Assembly: GCA_024291935.2 (NCBI GenBank)
Contig: CM044306.1
Coordinates: 2,242,501-2,306,500 of the forward strand
Length of the DNA stretch: 64,000 bases
Direction of reading: 5' to 3'
Source of the DNA: Okapia johnstoni
Taxonomy: Eukaryota; Chordata; Mammalia; Artiodactyla; Giraffidae
Part shown: one piece after another, positions 33,340-44,699 of the stretch
How the letters are laid out: every line of letters starts with the position of its first letter
Numbering within the stretch: the first letter of the stretch is position 1
Notes under the pieces: model-generated
What the model was told of the DNA's origin: nothing
What the model saw: the letters and a program-made list of their open reading frames with translations, nothing else
The model's database searches: none
Made by a program: the position numbers and the translations under genes

Positions 33340-33426
33340 TCTGCACTGGCTCCGTCACTTCTTACAACTACACAGGCATTAATAGGCTCAGAGAGCAATT
33401 GGCCCAATGTCCCACAGCTAAGAGAT
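33340..33426 (-). mobile_element. MIR-like fragment
   Basis: ATAGGCTCAGAGAGCAATTG followed by GCCCAATGTCCCACAGCTA matches the reverse strand of the MIR core. Short and old. BovB abuts it on the right. Confidence 0.5.
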
Positions 33427-33718
33427 GATTGTTGCTGTTGTTCAGTCGCTAAGTCATGTCCGACTCTCTGCAACCCTATGGAATGCAGCACTCCAGGCTC
33501 CTCTCTCCTCCTCTGTCTCCCAGAGTTTGCTCAAACTTAAGTCCATTGAGTCAGTGATGCCTTCCAACCATCTCATCCTCTGTCGTCCCCTTCTCCTTCT
33601 GCCTTCAATCTTTCCCAGCATCAGGGTCTTTTCCAGTGAGTCAGCTCTTCGCATCACATGGCCAAAGTATTGGAGCTTCAGCTTCAGCATCAGTCCTTCC
33701 AATGAATGTTAAGAGTGG
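33427..33718 (-). mobile_element. BovB LINE 3' end
   Basis: Reverse copy from TTGTTGCTGTTGTTCAGTCG to CAGTCCTTCCAATGAATGTT. It holds the last part of the BovB coding region and the short 3' tail. Confidence 0.95.
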
Positions 33719-33934
33719 ATTTCCACAATAAATACAGAATACAGAAAGACACATTTTTTCCATTCTTTGTGGAAAATGTCACTCATATAAAGAGTTGAGA
33801 CCGTACTAAAATTCGTTGTCCAGAACCCATCACCTAATTTCAAAAATGATCAATTCATAGCCAATCTGGTTCATTTATATGTCTCCAGTTCCCTCTAAAA
33901 TTGGGTAATTCTGGAGCAATTCACTGATACCATA

Positions 33935-34213
33935 TTGGGCTGGCCAAAAATTTCATTTGCGTTTTCTGCAAAATGTTATGAAACAAACATTTTGGACTTA
34001 CCCTGTGGCTCAGCAGTAAAGAATCTGCCTGCAGTGCAGGAGACACAGGAAACTCGGGTTCAGTCCCTGGGTTGGGAAGATCCCTTGTAAAAGAGCATGT
34101 CTGTCCACCCCAGTACTCTCGCCTGTAGATGGAAGAACCCGGTGGTCTGTAGTCTATAGAGTCGCAAAGACTGAAGGAACAGAGCAGGAATGCAAACCTT
34201 TTGGCCAACCTGA
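33935..34213. mobile_element. mariner-type miniature element (MITE), split by a SINE
   Basis: The left terminal repeat TTGGGCTGGCCAAAAAT (33935-33951) and the right end CCTTTTGGCCAACCTGA (34197-34213) are inverted copies of one another with a few changes. Both sit against a TA dinucleotide (33933-33934 and 34214-34215), the expected mariner target. The internal part (CATTTGCGTTTTCTGCAAAA) is very short, so the element is nonautonomous. It resembles the mariner-derived miniature elements known from ruminants. Confidence 0.82.
33996..34192 (+). mobile_element. Bov-tA SINE inside the mariner MITE
   Basis: Head ACTTACCCTGTGGCTCAGCA, B-box-like GGTTCAGTCCC, then a diverged Bov-A body. CAAACATTTTGG (33984-33995) and CAAACCTTTTGG (34193-34204) form a 12-bp target duplication with one change, both inside the MITE. 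Confidence 0.93.
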
Positions 34214-34215
34214 TA

Positions 34216-34499
34216 TTTCTGAAAGGTAGATCACAGTACTACTTTATGCCTAAATTAAAATGATAATTCCTTCATGTCACCAAGTGCTGGGGCAGTATCT
34301 GACTTTCCCTGAATGTGGGGCTAGGATTTTAACTAGGCGTCCTAGTTACACTTGTGTGATCTCATTGGTCCAGTCTGAAACACTTGCCCTGTAACATCCA
34401 TGTGCTCTAAATTCTTCAAAGGGAAATCTGCTTAAATACAGCCTGTCATTTCCTGGAGTCCTTCATAAACAAGCAGCTGTTCTAGTTCCATTATTATAA
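34216..34499. other. unique sequence
   Basis: No feature recognised. Confidence 0.4.
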
Positions 34500-34790
34500 T
34501 CCTGAATACTCAGGGAAGGAAGGGAAGGAGGGACTGATGCCGAAGCTGAAGCTTCAATACTTTGGTCACCTGATGCGAAGAGCTGACTCATTGGAAAAGA
34601 CCCTGATGCTGGGAAAGATTGAAGGCGGCAGAAGAAGGGGGTGACAGAGGATGAGATGGTTGGATGGCATCATTGACTCAATGGCCATGAGTTTGAGCAA
34701 CTCTGGGAGATGGTGAAGGACAGGGAAGCCTGGTGTGCTGCAGTCCCTGGGGTCTCAGAGTTGGACGCAACTGAGCGACTGAACGATGAA
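34500..34790 (+). mobile_element. BovB LINE 3' end
   Basis: Forward copy, with a purine-rich AGGGAAGGAAGGGAAGGAGG start replacing the usual ATTCATTGGAAGGACTG. It runs to GACGCAACTGAGCGACTGAA. Confidence 0.93.
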
Positions 34791-34792
34791 CA

Positions 34793-35539
34793 ACAATGTA
34801 GTTCCATTAACATGCATTATAGATGTAAAAAGTAAGAAAAAGGAGAAAAAGGAACAGCTCATCTCAAATTATGAGTATCCGGGGAGGTGAGGGTGGTGAA
34901 GCAGGAAAACAGAAGGGTGACGAGTCTCTCCCCTGCAGAAACAAGGAGGAAATCTCCACTCAGAGCCAGGAAGTGAGAGTATTCATGAGCTCTTAGCTCT
35001 AGTCAACGTGAAATGATTACTCAAAGGAATCCGGTTGATTAAGCAGGTTTTATTGCCATTTCTAATGAAGGATTTCAGCTGGAAGATCAGATCAGTAGAC
35101 TGATTTGTAAACTTAGGTAGAAATCCAGTTTCACGGTTTGTTTCTCTTGCCGTGCTTTCCTGGAATTCATGAGTTCTGACCTGGATGTTTGGGAGTGGGG
35201 GCTGAGGTCCGGACACAACTTTTCAATTAATGCAAATCATGGTCTCGGGTTCTCTTTCAAGTCAGCACGTGACACGGCTGGAAGCCTCGTGCCTGCTCAG
35301 AGCAGGGACTAAACTAATGGGTGCATGCTCTTGAATATCTAATGAGTGTGACAAGCATGTGAGGGCTGGAGCTGCAGCTGGCCCTGCTCAGCTTTTTAAC
35401 CTGGCCCCTTTCCCACCCGACACTGTGTGTTTTGCCCCATTAGACCGGGGTTGGTCAGCTCGGGGCCGGGATGCTGTTGTGCTTTTAGGTCTCAGGCAGG
35501 GAACACAGTTGTGCACAGCACCTGCTGTATAATTTGCAG
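34793..35539. other. unique sequence, no gene seen
   Basis: No repeat or exon recognised. Confidence 0.4.
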
Positions 35540-36082
35540 GACCTACTTACTCTACTCCTTGGAAGAAAAGCTATGACAAACCTTGACAGAATATTAAAAA
35601 GCAGTTTAACCACATCACTGCCAACAAAGGTCCCTATAGTCAAAGCTATGGTTTTTCCAGTAGTCATGTATAGATGTGAGAGCTGGACCATGAAGAAGGC
35701 TGAGCTTTGAAGAATTGATGCTTTTGAACTGTGGTGTTGGAGAAGACTCCTGAGAGTCCCTTGGACTGCAAGGAGATCCAACCAGTCCATCCTAAAGGAA
35801 ATCGGTCCTGAATATTCATTGGAAGGACTGATGCTAAAGTTCCACTACTTTGGCCACCTGATGTGAAGAGCCAGCTCGTTGGAAAATACCCTGATGCTGG
35901 GAAAGATTGAGGGCAGGAGGAGAAGGGGACGACAGAGGATGAGATGGCTGGATGGCATCACTGACTCAATGTACATGAGTTTGAGCAAACTGTGGGAGAC
36001 AGTGAAGGACAGAGGAGCCTGGTGTGCTGCAGCACATGGGATGGCAGAGTGTTGGACATGACTGAGCAGCTGAGCAGCAACG
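35540..36082 (+). mobile_element. BovB LINE 3' fragment
   Basis: Forward from CTACTCCTTGGAAGAAAAGC (RT C-terminal region) to GACATGACTGAGCAGCTGAG. Several frame-breaking changes. Confidence 0.95.
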
Positions 36083-36089
36083 AAGAAAA

Positions 36090-36318
36090 CAGATAATGAG
36101 CGAGAACCTCGTGTGTAGCTCGGGCTTTGCTGTACAGTGTACGGTGCTGTGTCCTGTGCAGCGTTGGTCAGCTCTGCCCGGTGCTTTACGGTTGACCTAA
36201 CTGGGAGGAAATCCAAAAAAGAGGGGATATATGTAAACATACAGCTGATTCATTTTGCTGAACAGAAGAAATTAACATTGTAAAGCAACTGTACCTCCAA
36301 TAAAACAAAAAAAAAAGT
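36090..36318 (+). mobile_element. L1 3' UTR
   Basis: Forward L1 3' end. AGGAAATCCAAAAAAGAGGG, ATATGTAAACATACAGCTGA and AACATTGTAAAGCAACTGTA are the family's standard end, followed by AATAAAAC and poly-A. It directly follows a BovB 3' end. Confidence 0.85.
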
Positions 36319-36319
36319 A

Positions 36320-37176
36320 ATAAAGGGAATGGGCAAGTCCATTTTCTTTATCCACTCCTCTCTCTGCCTCCAGCCCCCTTTACGAGTTCCCCAGTTTCCC
36401 ATAGAGAGAAAAATGTTTGCAGGCAAACAACAAAAGACCTGAAACAGCCTTTTTGCAGCCTATGACCTTTCCAGGGACTTGTCCTTCATAGGAAAAACAC
36501 TGAGGCACTTCCTCTGTGCTTTTGCATCTGGAAAGGAGGCCCCCCTCTCCAAGTGCTGAGTGACATCTCAGAGCTTCTTTCTTTCCAGTCAAAGTGGAAA
36601 ATATCAACTAAGGTTTCAAAGGAAAGGAAATGTTATGTATTTTCTCATCAAATTTGGCATTATCTCTCTCACAGGCGGGCCTTTAATCTTCGGCACAGTA
36701 TTTTTCCATTGTATAATTTTGAGCTTGCCTTCAATCTGTCTTGCGCTTTTAACTTGGGCTTTCTAAAATATGAGAGTGCTTTGCACAACTTATCTTCTTT
36801 TCTCATTTGTTTCCGCGATACTTCTGATTATCATTTGCCAGGGTTTCTCCAGGGAAGCTCACAGTTTTGCCCCTGTGAATACTGAATGTAACCCAGATAA
36901 AGTTCCTTTGTTAGTGGGAATTCGTTAACGACCTTGATAAAAAGAGTTTTCCAAATCCAGCATCCTGGGACAACTGAAATGATTCAGGGTCTGTTGATAG
37001 GAACATATAAATGAGAAAGTGCAGTAATAGGCATTTAGAGAAAATCCCATTAGAGTTTTAAATGAGAAGAAAAGCAAGGCACTTCTGTTCTGGAGCTGGA
37101 GAGCAATGGTGATGCACCTCTGCCAGCCTCTCCCTCTAAGCCTTGGAAAATAGAGTCCTGAGATTGATCTCTAGGA
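36320..37176. other. unique sequence, no gene seen
   Basis: No repeat or convincing exon. A pyrimidine tract with AG at 36572-36590 (TTCTTTCTTTCCAG) is not followed by a frame with a clear donor. Confidence 0.4.
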
Positions 37177-37188
37177 GTCAAACTTTTA

Positions 37189-37504
37189 TTTAAAAAAAAA
37201 AATTTTATTTTGGTGTGTATTTATTTATTCTCGGCTGTGCTGGGTCTTCTTGCTGAAGGGGCTTTTCTCTGGTTGCGGTGGGAGGGCTCCTCGCTGCAGC
37301 GCCTTCTCTTGTTGCGAGCACAGGCTCTAGGCTCACTGGCTTCCGTCCTTGGGTCTCCCGGGCTGGAGAGCGCCGGCCCAGTAGTTGTGACACACGGGCT
37401 TAGTTGCTCCGAGGCACGTGGGATCTTCCAGATCAGAGATGGAACCTATGTCTGCTGCATTGGCAGGCAGACTCTTTACCACTGAACCACCAGGGAAGCC
37501 CCTT
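37189..37504 (-). mobile_element. CHR-type SINE, long form
   Basis: Reverse copy of the long CHR/ART2 form. It has oligo-T, ATTTATTTATTCTCGGCTGT, CTTCTCTTGTTGCGAGCACA, and a head ending ACCACCAGGGAAGCCCC. A perfect 12-bp duplication, GTCAAACTTTTA, flanks it (37177-37188 and 37505-37516). Confidence 0.93.
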
Positions 37505-37683
37505 GTCAAACTTTTAAATCAGTCTGTCATTGCATAGATCCCAACAGAGATGTGCAGAGATGGGACTGCACGCAGCCTGGTGAAATGTATTAGGAAAACA
37601 TATATCAGACAGACGTGTGAGCGATGCAAACAGAATTCACAGAGGGAGATGTTGGCAGGTTTTTTCAGAAGCTGTCCGGGTCA

Positions 37684-37711
37684 GGAAACGGGGGGGTGGG
37701 GGGTGGGGCCC
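37684..37711 (+). repeat. G-run cluster, G-quadruplex candidate
   Basis: Three G-runs of at least four (seven, six and four G, broken by single T) lie between 37690 and 37708. The longer runs could be split to give four G-tracts. Confidence 0.5.
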
Positions 37712-37743
37712 AGAACTTTATTAGGTGGACTTAAACATTCTTG

Positions 37744-37923
37744 CGTGCTCTGTCATGCCTGCCAGGCCCCTCTGCTCATGGAATTTTCTAGGCAAAAATG
37801 CTGGGAGTGGGTTGCCTGGCCCTCCTCCAGGGGATCTTCCTGACCCAGGGACTGAACCCACATCTCTTGCGTCTCCTGCCTTGGCCGGCGGGTTCTTTAC
37901 CACTGGCGCCACCTGGGAAGCCC
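37744..37923 (-). mobile_element. Bov-tA SINE with internal deletion
   Basis: Reverse copy lacking the GACTCTTTGCGACCCCATGG region, much like the copy at 21747-21926. TAAACATTCTTG (37732-37743) and TAAACACTCTTG (37924-37935) are the 12-bp target duplication with one change. Confidence 0.93.
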
Positions 37924-37935
37924 TAAACACTCTTG

Positions 37936-38677
37936 ACTCACTGGCAGGCGCATCCCGGTTGTCAGGATGCTGTGTTGTTTTCTTAGGCCGAGTGCATGGA
38001 ACACTCAGACTGCTGGTTAACTATCCTTAGTCATAACCTGCACACGCCAGTCTTGGCTCACTCCGTTGAACATCCAACAGGGATAACGCACACTGTTCAT
38101 TCACAAGTAGGTAATTCTCGTTTCTCAGCGTGAATTAATAAACCACAGTTCTGGCCTTACGCATAAGATGACTGACTCGATGGGCTGAGCTGGCCACGGA
38201 TGCTGGCGGGGGAGCCCAGCGTCGTCCCGGTGCTCCTCTGGGAGCACTGTCGTGACGCGTCTTGGGCCACTGAGCATTCTGGGAGCACTGTCCTGATGGA
38301 TTTAGGGCGCTGAGTGCTCAGGGAGCAGTTTGGATGTTCAGTTTGTCCTCTTCCACATCTTAGTCCTTGATAAATAAATATATATTTATCATTCCTGATC
38401 CCTGATTTAGATCATGTCATAAAATGATACTCTGAACGGGTGGAGTGACACATTGAGGCCCCTGGCTTTTCATGTTGGATGCAATTAACTCACTGTTTGT
38501 ATAAATCTGTCTGGAAAACATCGTGTATACTCATCATGAGGTTGGGGCTCATTGTTTTAATAATGCAGTTTGCCTTCTTTTTTGCTGTGTCCTTGACACT
38601 GCCTTTGCTTGTTTCTGATGGGTATCTCCCAGATGGTCACATTCTCAAATCTGCATTTGCTTGGTAAAGTAGGTGGG
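37936..38677. other. unique sequence, no gene seen
   Basis: Two similar phrases with GGGAGCACTGTC occur about 49 bp apart (38240-38251 and 38281-38292), suggesting a small decayed local duplication. Nothing else recognised. Confidence 0.4.
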
Positions 38678-38870
38678 TTTTTTTTTTTTTACTGTATTTA
38701 TTGTGTGGACCATTTTTTTAAAGACTTTATTGAATTTGTTGCAATATTGCTTCTGTTTTACGTTTTGGTTTTTTGGCACAAGGGATGTGGGTTCTTCGCT
38801 CCCCAACCAGGATGGAACTTGCATCCCCTGCAGGGGAAATCTGCACCACTGGGCCACCAGGGAAGTCCCA
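38678..38870 (-). mobile_element. CHR-type SINE
   Basis: Reverse copy with oligo-T, TGTGTGGACCATTTTTTTAA, GCAATATTGCTTCTGTTTTA and a head ending GCCACCAGGGAAGTCCC. Confidence 0.88.
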
Positions 38871-39069
38871 GCAAACTAGCTTTCGATGCCTGACTTCTGC
38901 TCATGTCTCCTTACAGCTGATCTCGGCTCCTTGTCTGTACTTTCAGCCTTTTCTGTATCTGTTTCCGCAGTGACTCCCCCACGACTCAGCCTCCTGCCCA
39001 CAGCCTCACTCTCCCCACCACCCCCGTTGCTGTAGTCTCTCCAAAGCTTTTAAAAAAATGCCTTTCAAA

Positions 39070-39300
39070 ACTGGGTGAATGGACTTAATCCACCTGCCAG
39101 TGAGGGGACACGGTTTTGGTCCATGGTATGGGAAGATCCCATGTGCTGTGGGGCAACTGAGCCCGTGGACACAACTGCTAGAGCCTGTGCTCTGCAACAA
39201 GAGAAGCCCACACACCGCCAAGTGGACAGAAGCGCCCACTCCCTGCAGCCAGACAAAACCCGCGCAGCAGTGAAGATCCAGCACAGCAATAAATAAAGTA
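39070..39300 (+). mobile_element. CHR/ART2-type SINE
   Basis: Forward copy. GGGCAACTGAGCCCGTGGAC, CTCTGCAACAAGAGAAGCCC, GAAGATCCAGCACAGCAATA and an AAATAAAG end are standard for the long CHR form. Confidence 0.88.
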
Positions 39301-39301
39301 T

Positions 39302-40612
39302 ATATATTAAAAAACCTGAATAAGTCATCTCCTTCTATGGTGGAGTCCAACCAAAGAACAGCAAGAAGAATTTTGAGAAACCAGTGAAAGGGAGGCGTCT
39401 AAGCAGAAACCTGACAATATAACCCAGTAAACCCAGACAAGGTACTTTTCCACCACAGGTGACTATTGGGCAGAAGCGGGCAAGGTCCTGAGAGTCCACA
39501 GGAGGCAGAGATATCTGGAAGAAGGGGCAGGGAGGCGGAGCTGTCTTGGTTCCAGGGAGGGAAAGTGTGATGGGATAATTCTGCACTTGAGCAGCCCCTG
39601 TGAAAGGCCTGGGATCCCTGTGGAAAATCCCTGCACACCAGTCGGGAGTGACCGCCGTCTGGAGGGGTGTAGATGAGCCCCCTGGGGACTGAGCGTGGCA
39701 TTGCTGCAGTCAGGAAGCCTCACCCACACACCTGTTTTCCATCGTCAGCACGTGGTGACTTGGTGGTAACATTCCTCCCTGCTTTGGAAAATAGCGGTTG
39801 ATTTGCAGCCTGGTTTCTTGGCGTCAAATAGGGACCCTGGGAGTTCATTTCAATTCATGTGAATTCTCCGGGGTCACAAGGTTTACAGTGAGTCTTTCGA
39901 AGGAAATTTCATATTTTCTGAGGCTGGAAAATGGACCCCTGAAAGGGTAGGAGTTTGATTTACCCAAACAAAAATCTCTTCATAATCCCCCCCCCACCCC
40001 ACATTCTCTCCTCTGTATCCAACTCTGCTCCTCACTGATAAATTTGACTTCAGCTTTAGTGGAGTGTAATTTTGCTCTGATTAGCTTTCTGTCTGTCAGA
40101 ATCCCACAGTGATAATAATGTCTACGTATTTGTTAAACAACAGACTACTTTTGTAAATGACACATATTTTGAGAAAAAAAAAATTTCACCTATATGAAGG
40201 TGAAGCACGTTGACAAATGTTTCTTTAAGCAAAGCTAATTGCATGGAATATTTTATGGCATTTCCATGGAAAATGTTACAGGACATCCCTTGAGGATTTC
40301 GGGGGATGTTTTATAGCTGTTTCCTGCCCCATCAGCATTTTATAGGATCCTGTGGAGAGCAGGGCTGCCGCTCGCTCCTGTGTCTGGGAAGTCGTGGCCG
40401 TAGCTTTCTGTGAGATGGTGGAGGGGCTTAAAGTGCAAGCGCGTTTGGGGGATGGACGGGGTGCTGTGAAGAAGGGTTGTGACCCTGGAGTCCGCGACGG
40501 CTGGGAGAGGGTAGGTGGGGGGAGCGTATCCTTCTCAGCTGCCATAGAAACTTCATTACCGTAGTGCTCAGATGAAAGACTTTTTGACAACCTCATGTAT
40601 AGTAGAGACTAG
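39302..40612. other. unique sequence, no gene seen
   Basis: 1.3 kb without a recognised repeat. A C-run is at 39988-39996. Frames up to 106 codons occur on both strands and overlap one another, with no domain. Confidence 0.45.
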
Positions 40613-41378
40613 CCACATTCAGTTCAGGCCCTCAGTCGTGTCCGACTCTTTGCGACCCCATGGACTGCAGCATGCCAGGCTTCCTTGTCCTTCACCAATT
40701 CCCGAAGTCCACTCAAACTCATGTCCATTGAGTCCATGATGCCATCCCACCATCTCATCCTCTAGCGTCCCCTTCTCCTCCTGCCTTCAATCTTTTCCAG
40801 CATCAGGGTCTTTTCCAGTGAGTCAGCTCTTCGCATGAGGTGGCCAAAGGATTGGAGCTTCAGCTTCAGCATCAGTCCTTCCAATGAATATTCAGGACTG
40901 ATCTCCTTTAGGATGGACCGGTTGGATCTCCTTGCAGTCCAAGGGACTCTCAAGAGTCTTCTCCATCACCACAGTTCAAAAGCATCAATTCTTTGGCTTT
41001 CAGCTTTCTTTATAGTCCAACTCTCACATCCATACATGACCACTGGAAAAATCATAGCTTTGACTAGACAGACCTTTGTTGGTAAAGTGATGTCTCTGCT
41101 TTTGAATATGCTGTCTAGGTTGGTCATTGGTTTTCTCCCAAGGAGTAAGCGTGTTTTAATTTCATGGCTGCAGTCACCATCTTCAGTGGTTTTGGAGCCC
41201 AAAAAAGTCAAGTCTGTCACTGTTTCCATTATTTCCCCATCTATTTGCCATGAAGTGATGGGACCGGGTACCATAATCTTTATTTTCTGAATGTTGAGTT
41301 TTAAGCCAATTGTTTCACTCTTCTCTTCCACTTTCATCAAGAGGCTCTTTAGTTCTTTGCTTTCTTCCATAAGGCATT
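40613..41378 (-). mobile_element. BovB LINE 3' fragment with RT remnant
   Basis: Reverse BovB from TTCAGTTCAGGCCCTCAGTC to GCTTTCTTCCATAAGGC. The minus-strand frame 41370-40966 holds the region just after the RT catalytic motif (SLLMKVEEKSETIGLKLNIQ, then DGDCSHEIKTRLLLGRK). The fragment stops short of the YADD motif. Confidence 0.95.
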
Positions 41379-41409
41379 AGCCCTTCTGATTTATTGAGAG
41401 TTTTTTTTT

Positions 41410-42045
41410 GTAGTTTTTATTGGTGTATAGTTGATTTGCAGTGATGTGTTAGTTTCAAGTGTGCAGCACAGTGAGTCGGTTGATCCCTTCTCTTTTGGGT
41501 TCTTTTCCCATATAGGTCATGACAGAGTGCTGAGTAGTGTAGAGCTGCCTGTGCTCTACAGCAGGTCCTTATTAGTTACCTGTTTTACATATAGTAGGTG
41601 TGTATGTATCAATCCCAGTCTCCTAATCCTCCCCCTCTTTCCATTTGGTAACCATAAGTGTGTTTTCTACATCTGTAACTCTCTGTTTTATAAATAAGTT
41701 CATTTCTACCATTTTTGTTTGCTTGTTTGTTTTTGGATTCCACATATAAGCAATGTGTGCGTGCGTGCTAAGTTGCTTAAGTCTTGTCTGACTCTTTGCG
41801 ACCCCATGGATTGTAGACCACCAGGCTCCTCTGTCCATGGGATTCTCTGGGCAAAAATACTGGAGTGGGTTGCCATGCCCTCCTCCATGGGATCTTCCTG
41901 ACCCAGGGATCGAACCTGCATCTCTTATGTCTCCTGCATTGGCAGTTCTTTACCATTAGCACCATCAGTGATACCATATGATATTTGTCTTTCTGTGTCT
42001 GGTTTACTCCACTCAGAGAGATTTTTGTGTTTTGAGAGATTTTTA
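41410..42045 (-). mobile_element. L1 3' UTR, antisense, split by a SINE
   Basis: Left part (41410-41755): TATTGGTGTATAGTTGATTT, CAGCAGGTCCTTATTAGTTA and GTAACCATAAGTGTGTTTTC. Right part (41966-42045): ATATGATATTTGTCTTTCTG and GTTTACTCCACTCAG. Both are L1 3' UTR in reverse and continue across the SINE. Confidence 0.85.
41756..41965 (-). mobile_element. Bov-tA SINE inside L1
   Basis: Reverse copy from GTGCGTGCTAAGTTGCTTAA to CTTTACCATTAGCACCA. A few bases are missing near the head (GGCAGTTCTTTACC). Confidence 0.94.
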
Positions 42046-42299
42046 AATCTTATTAGATACAGGTAAAGTCAGTATCTACTATTTTGAAGACGTTACTATG
42101 TGTAAGAAATCCAAACAAGAGTAAGTACAGAGCATATGCCCCAGAAAGTAATTAGTCGTGCCGAGTGACGGCTTTGTTCACATTTGCCTACAATAGTCTA
42201 CATTTAACATGTAATGCACACCCAGAAGCTACTGTCCTTGACCCCACTGCATCTCTGTGTGAGAGGAATTTTAACACATAATTATTAAGGCACTCGCAT

Positions 42300-42484
42300 T
42301 GTCCCTGGCAGCTCAGTTGGTAAAAAATCTGTTTGCAATGCCGGAGACCCCGGTTCAATTCCTGGGTTGGGAAGATTCACTGGAGAAGGGATAGGCTACC
42401 CACTCCAGTATTCTGGCCTGGAGAATGCCAAGGACTGTATAGTCCATGGGGTACCAAACAGTCGAACACGACTGAGCAACTTTC
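42300..42484 (+). mobile_element. Bov-tA SINE, older type
   Basis: Head GTCCCTGGCAGCTCAGTTGG, B-box-like GGTTCAATTCC, and the shortened GGACTGTATAGTCCATGGGG form shared with the copy at 10801. Confidence 0.9.
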
Positions 42485-42490
42485 ACTTTC

Positions 42491-42845
42491 CACATTATCC
42501 CTCATGAAGATTTAAACTAGCACTTTAAAAAATTCAAGTGATTGCACATGGTTATGTCATAATTTGGTAACTATTCTATTTCACTCATTCTTATGTGCTG
42601 TTAACTCTTTAAACCAAATCTGTAATGGAGAGTAGTTGGTGATTTCAAGAGTGGGCATTTGACATGAAATTAACACTTGAATTGGCAGAGAGCCTGTGTC
42701 CTGTAGTCAGAATATTCAGTTCAGAGACCCTTAGGGGACTGTTGCCCTTGGATTTAAGCTGATTTAAGCCCTGACACTAACTAGGCGGTGTTCTCACCGA
42801 AAGTCAAGCTCTTCTGATTCTTGTTTTTACACTAGACTACTCTGT
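42491..42845. other. unique sequence, no gene seen
   Basis: No feature recognised. Confidence 0.4.
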
Positions 42846-42853
42846 CTTCTCTT

Positions 42854-43138
42854 TCTCTCTCTCTTTTTTTTTTAAATTATTTTATATTGGAGTACAGCCG
42901 ATTAACAATGTTGTGATAGTTTCAAGTGGACAGTGAAGGGACTCAGCCATACACACACATGTGTCCATTGTCCCCCAAACTCCCCTCCCATCCAGGCTGC
43001 CACATGACCCTGAGCAGAGGTCCCTGTGCTGGACGGCAGCGCCTTGTTGGCTTTCTACTTTAAAGAGAGCTGTGTGCACACGTCCATCCTAAAGTCCCTA
43101 ACTGTGCCTTCCTCCAACCTTCGAACCCCCACACTCGA
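42854..43138 (-). mobile_element. L1 3' UTR, antisense, 5'-truncated
   Basis: TATTGGAGTACAGCCGATTA, GTTTCAAGTGGACAGTGAAG and GGACTCAGCCATACACACAC match the ruminant L1 3' UTR also seen at 11808. CTTCTCTT at 42846-42853 and 43140-43147 is the likely target duplication. Confidence 0.88.
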
Positions 43139-43147
43139 CCTTCTCTT

Positions 43148-43973
43148 GAAGGGACATTGTAATTGGCGGTATCAATAATACCACTTTCACTGATTTAGAA
43201 AATACACATTACTACCCTAGACTTTCTTATACTGTGAATAAACAGGACAGAAATCATTGTCCCAGTTGTTGCAGAAGACAAGGAGTGTTGGAGCGTTAAA
43301 GTACATGTTTCAGTTCGCTGGTCTGTTTGTTGAAAGGATGGGTAATAGAACCCAGGGGTCCACACTCCTGAGCCTCAGATATCGTCCACTGACCAGAACA
43401 GAGGGATCCTCTGAGAAGGTTTTGAAGGCCGCCAGTGTCTCCGGACGAGGCGCCCCTTGAGTCCTGGGTCCCGGGCTCCTGGAGGCAGTGACGTCTCCCC
43501 CCAGGGTGGGGCTCCCCGCTTGCCTGCGTGCTGTTTCACATGGTGGCGCGTCTCCACGATGCCACAATAACTAATCAGTTCAAGATATTCTCTGAAGAAG
43601 TAAAACCAGTAGTGTTTAGTGTCATGGAAACAAAACAGCTGGTTGATAGGACTTGTATCCATTTTCAGTTAGCGGTTTTAGAGCTATGAAGAAATCGTCT
43701 GTCTTGTTTCATTTTATGAGGTCTTTTCCCTCCGCCTCCTGTCCCTTCTCCCCTTCCTTTTGATTAAGACACTTTTTTTTATTCTCACCCTAGGTAACAA
43801 ATTTGAAATACAAAATGTTGAAAGAAGAAAGAAAATGAATAGAATTATAGTTGTATAGCATACAGAAACATCTTTTCTCCCCTGGATTCATTAAAACAAG
43901 TTATATTAGCCTTTCTCTTTCCTACAGTTGACTTGCTGAATTTTCACTGCATGTTGGAAATTTCCTCTTTGAT
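43148..43973. other. unique sequence, no gene seen
   Basis: A GC-rich piece is at 43430-43560, with frames on both strands but no domain or splice-bounded exon. Confidence 0.4.
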
Positions 43974-44176
43974 GGGGGCTTCCCTGGTGGCTCAGATGAC
44001 GAAGAATCCACCTGCATTGCAGGAGACCATGGTTTCATCTCTGGGTTGGGAAGATCTCCTGGGGAAGGAAATGGCAACCCACTCCAGTATTCTTGCCTGG
44101 AGAATTCCATGGACAGAGGAGCCTGGTGGGCTACAGTCTGTGGGGTTGCAAAGAGTTGGACATGACTGAGCGACTG
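43974..44176 (+). mobile_element. Bov-tA SINE
   Basis: Head GGGGGCTTCCCTGGTGGCTC, body GGGAAGGAAATGGCAACCCA, tail GGACATGACTGAGCGACTGT. Confidence 0.95.
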
Positions 44177-44179
44177 TCA

Positions 44180-44494
44180 CTTATCACTTTCTGATTTATT
44201 TATTATTTCCTAGCTGATCTCTTACCTCTGAGATGCCCCGTTAATCTTCTAGAAGATCTTTATGAAGCTCTCTTGGCTCTGGCCCTAGTTAGCACTAATG
44301 ATACTAGCGAACAGTGGTATTAACCTATTTTTATTCACAAACTTTAAGCTTTTGTTTTACTAATTTGACTAATTTTTGCTCACTGAATGTGAACTGAATT
44401 GGGAAAACTGAGTCCTGGGTTTTGAGACCCCATCGTGTGTGGAAACACAACGATTTTGCTACCTAATGTCCCATCATGTCTTGCTGTGGCGTTT
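44180..44494. other. unique sequence
   Basis: No feature recognised. Confidence 0.35.
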
Positions 44495-44625
44495 ATTCGT
44501 TCATTCGGGAGGTATGTTTTGACTCTACCTCCTGAGCTCCAGGACACTGCTGCAGGTGATGGGGATACGGTCATCAAACAATCACAGGGGTTGGTTCCTG
44601 TCTTCACGGAACCCATCGAATGCAA
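44495..44625 (-). mobile_element. L2-like LINE 3' end
   Basis: TATTCGTTCATTCGGGAGGT followed by ACTGCTGCAGGTGATGGGGA and CCTGTCTTCACGGAACCCAT follows the reverse of the L2 3' end. Confidence 0.5.
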
Positions 44626-44699
44626 ATACGTGCAAACTAGAAAAACAGTATAGATAATCCTGTTTGCAAAGCATGACTAGAGACACAGACGTAGAGAAC

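Noticed and set aside
36572..36650. possible exon after TTCTTTCTTTCCAG
   Set aside because: No consensus donor follows at a sensible distance and the frame shows no protein character.
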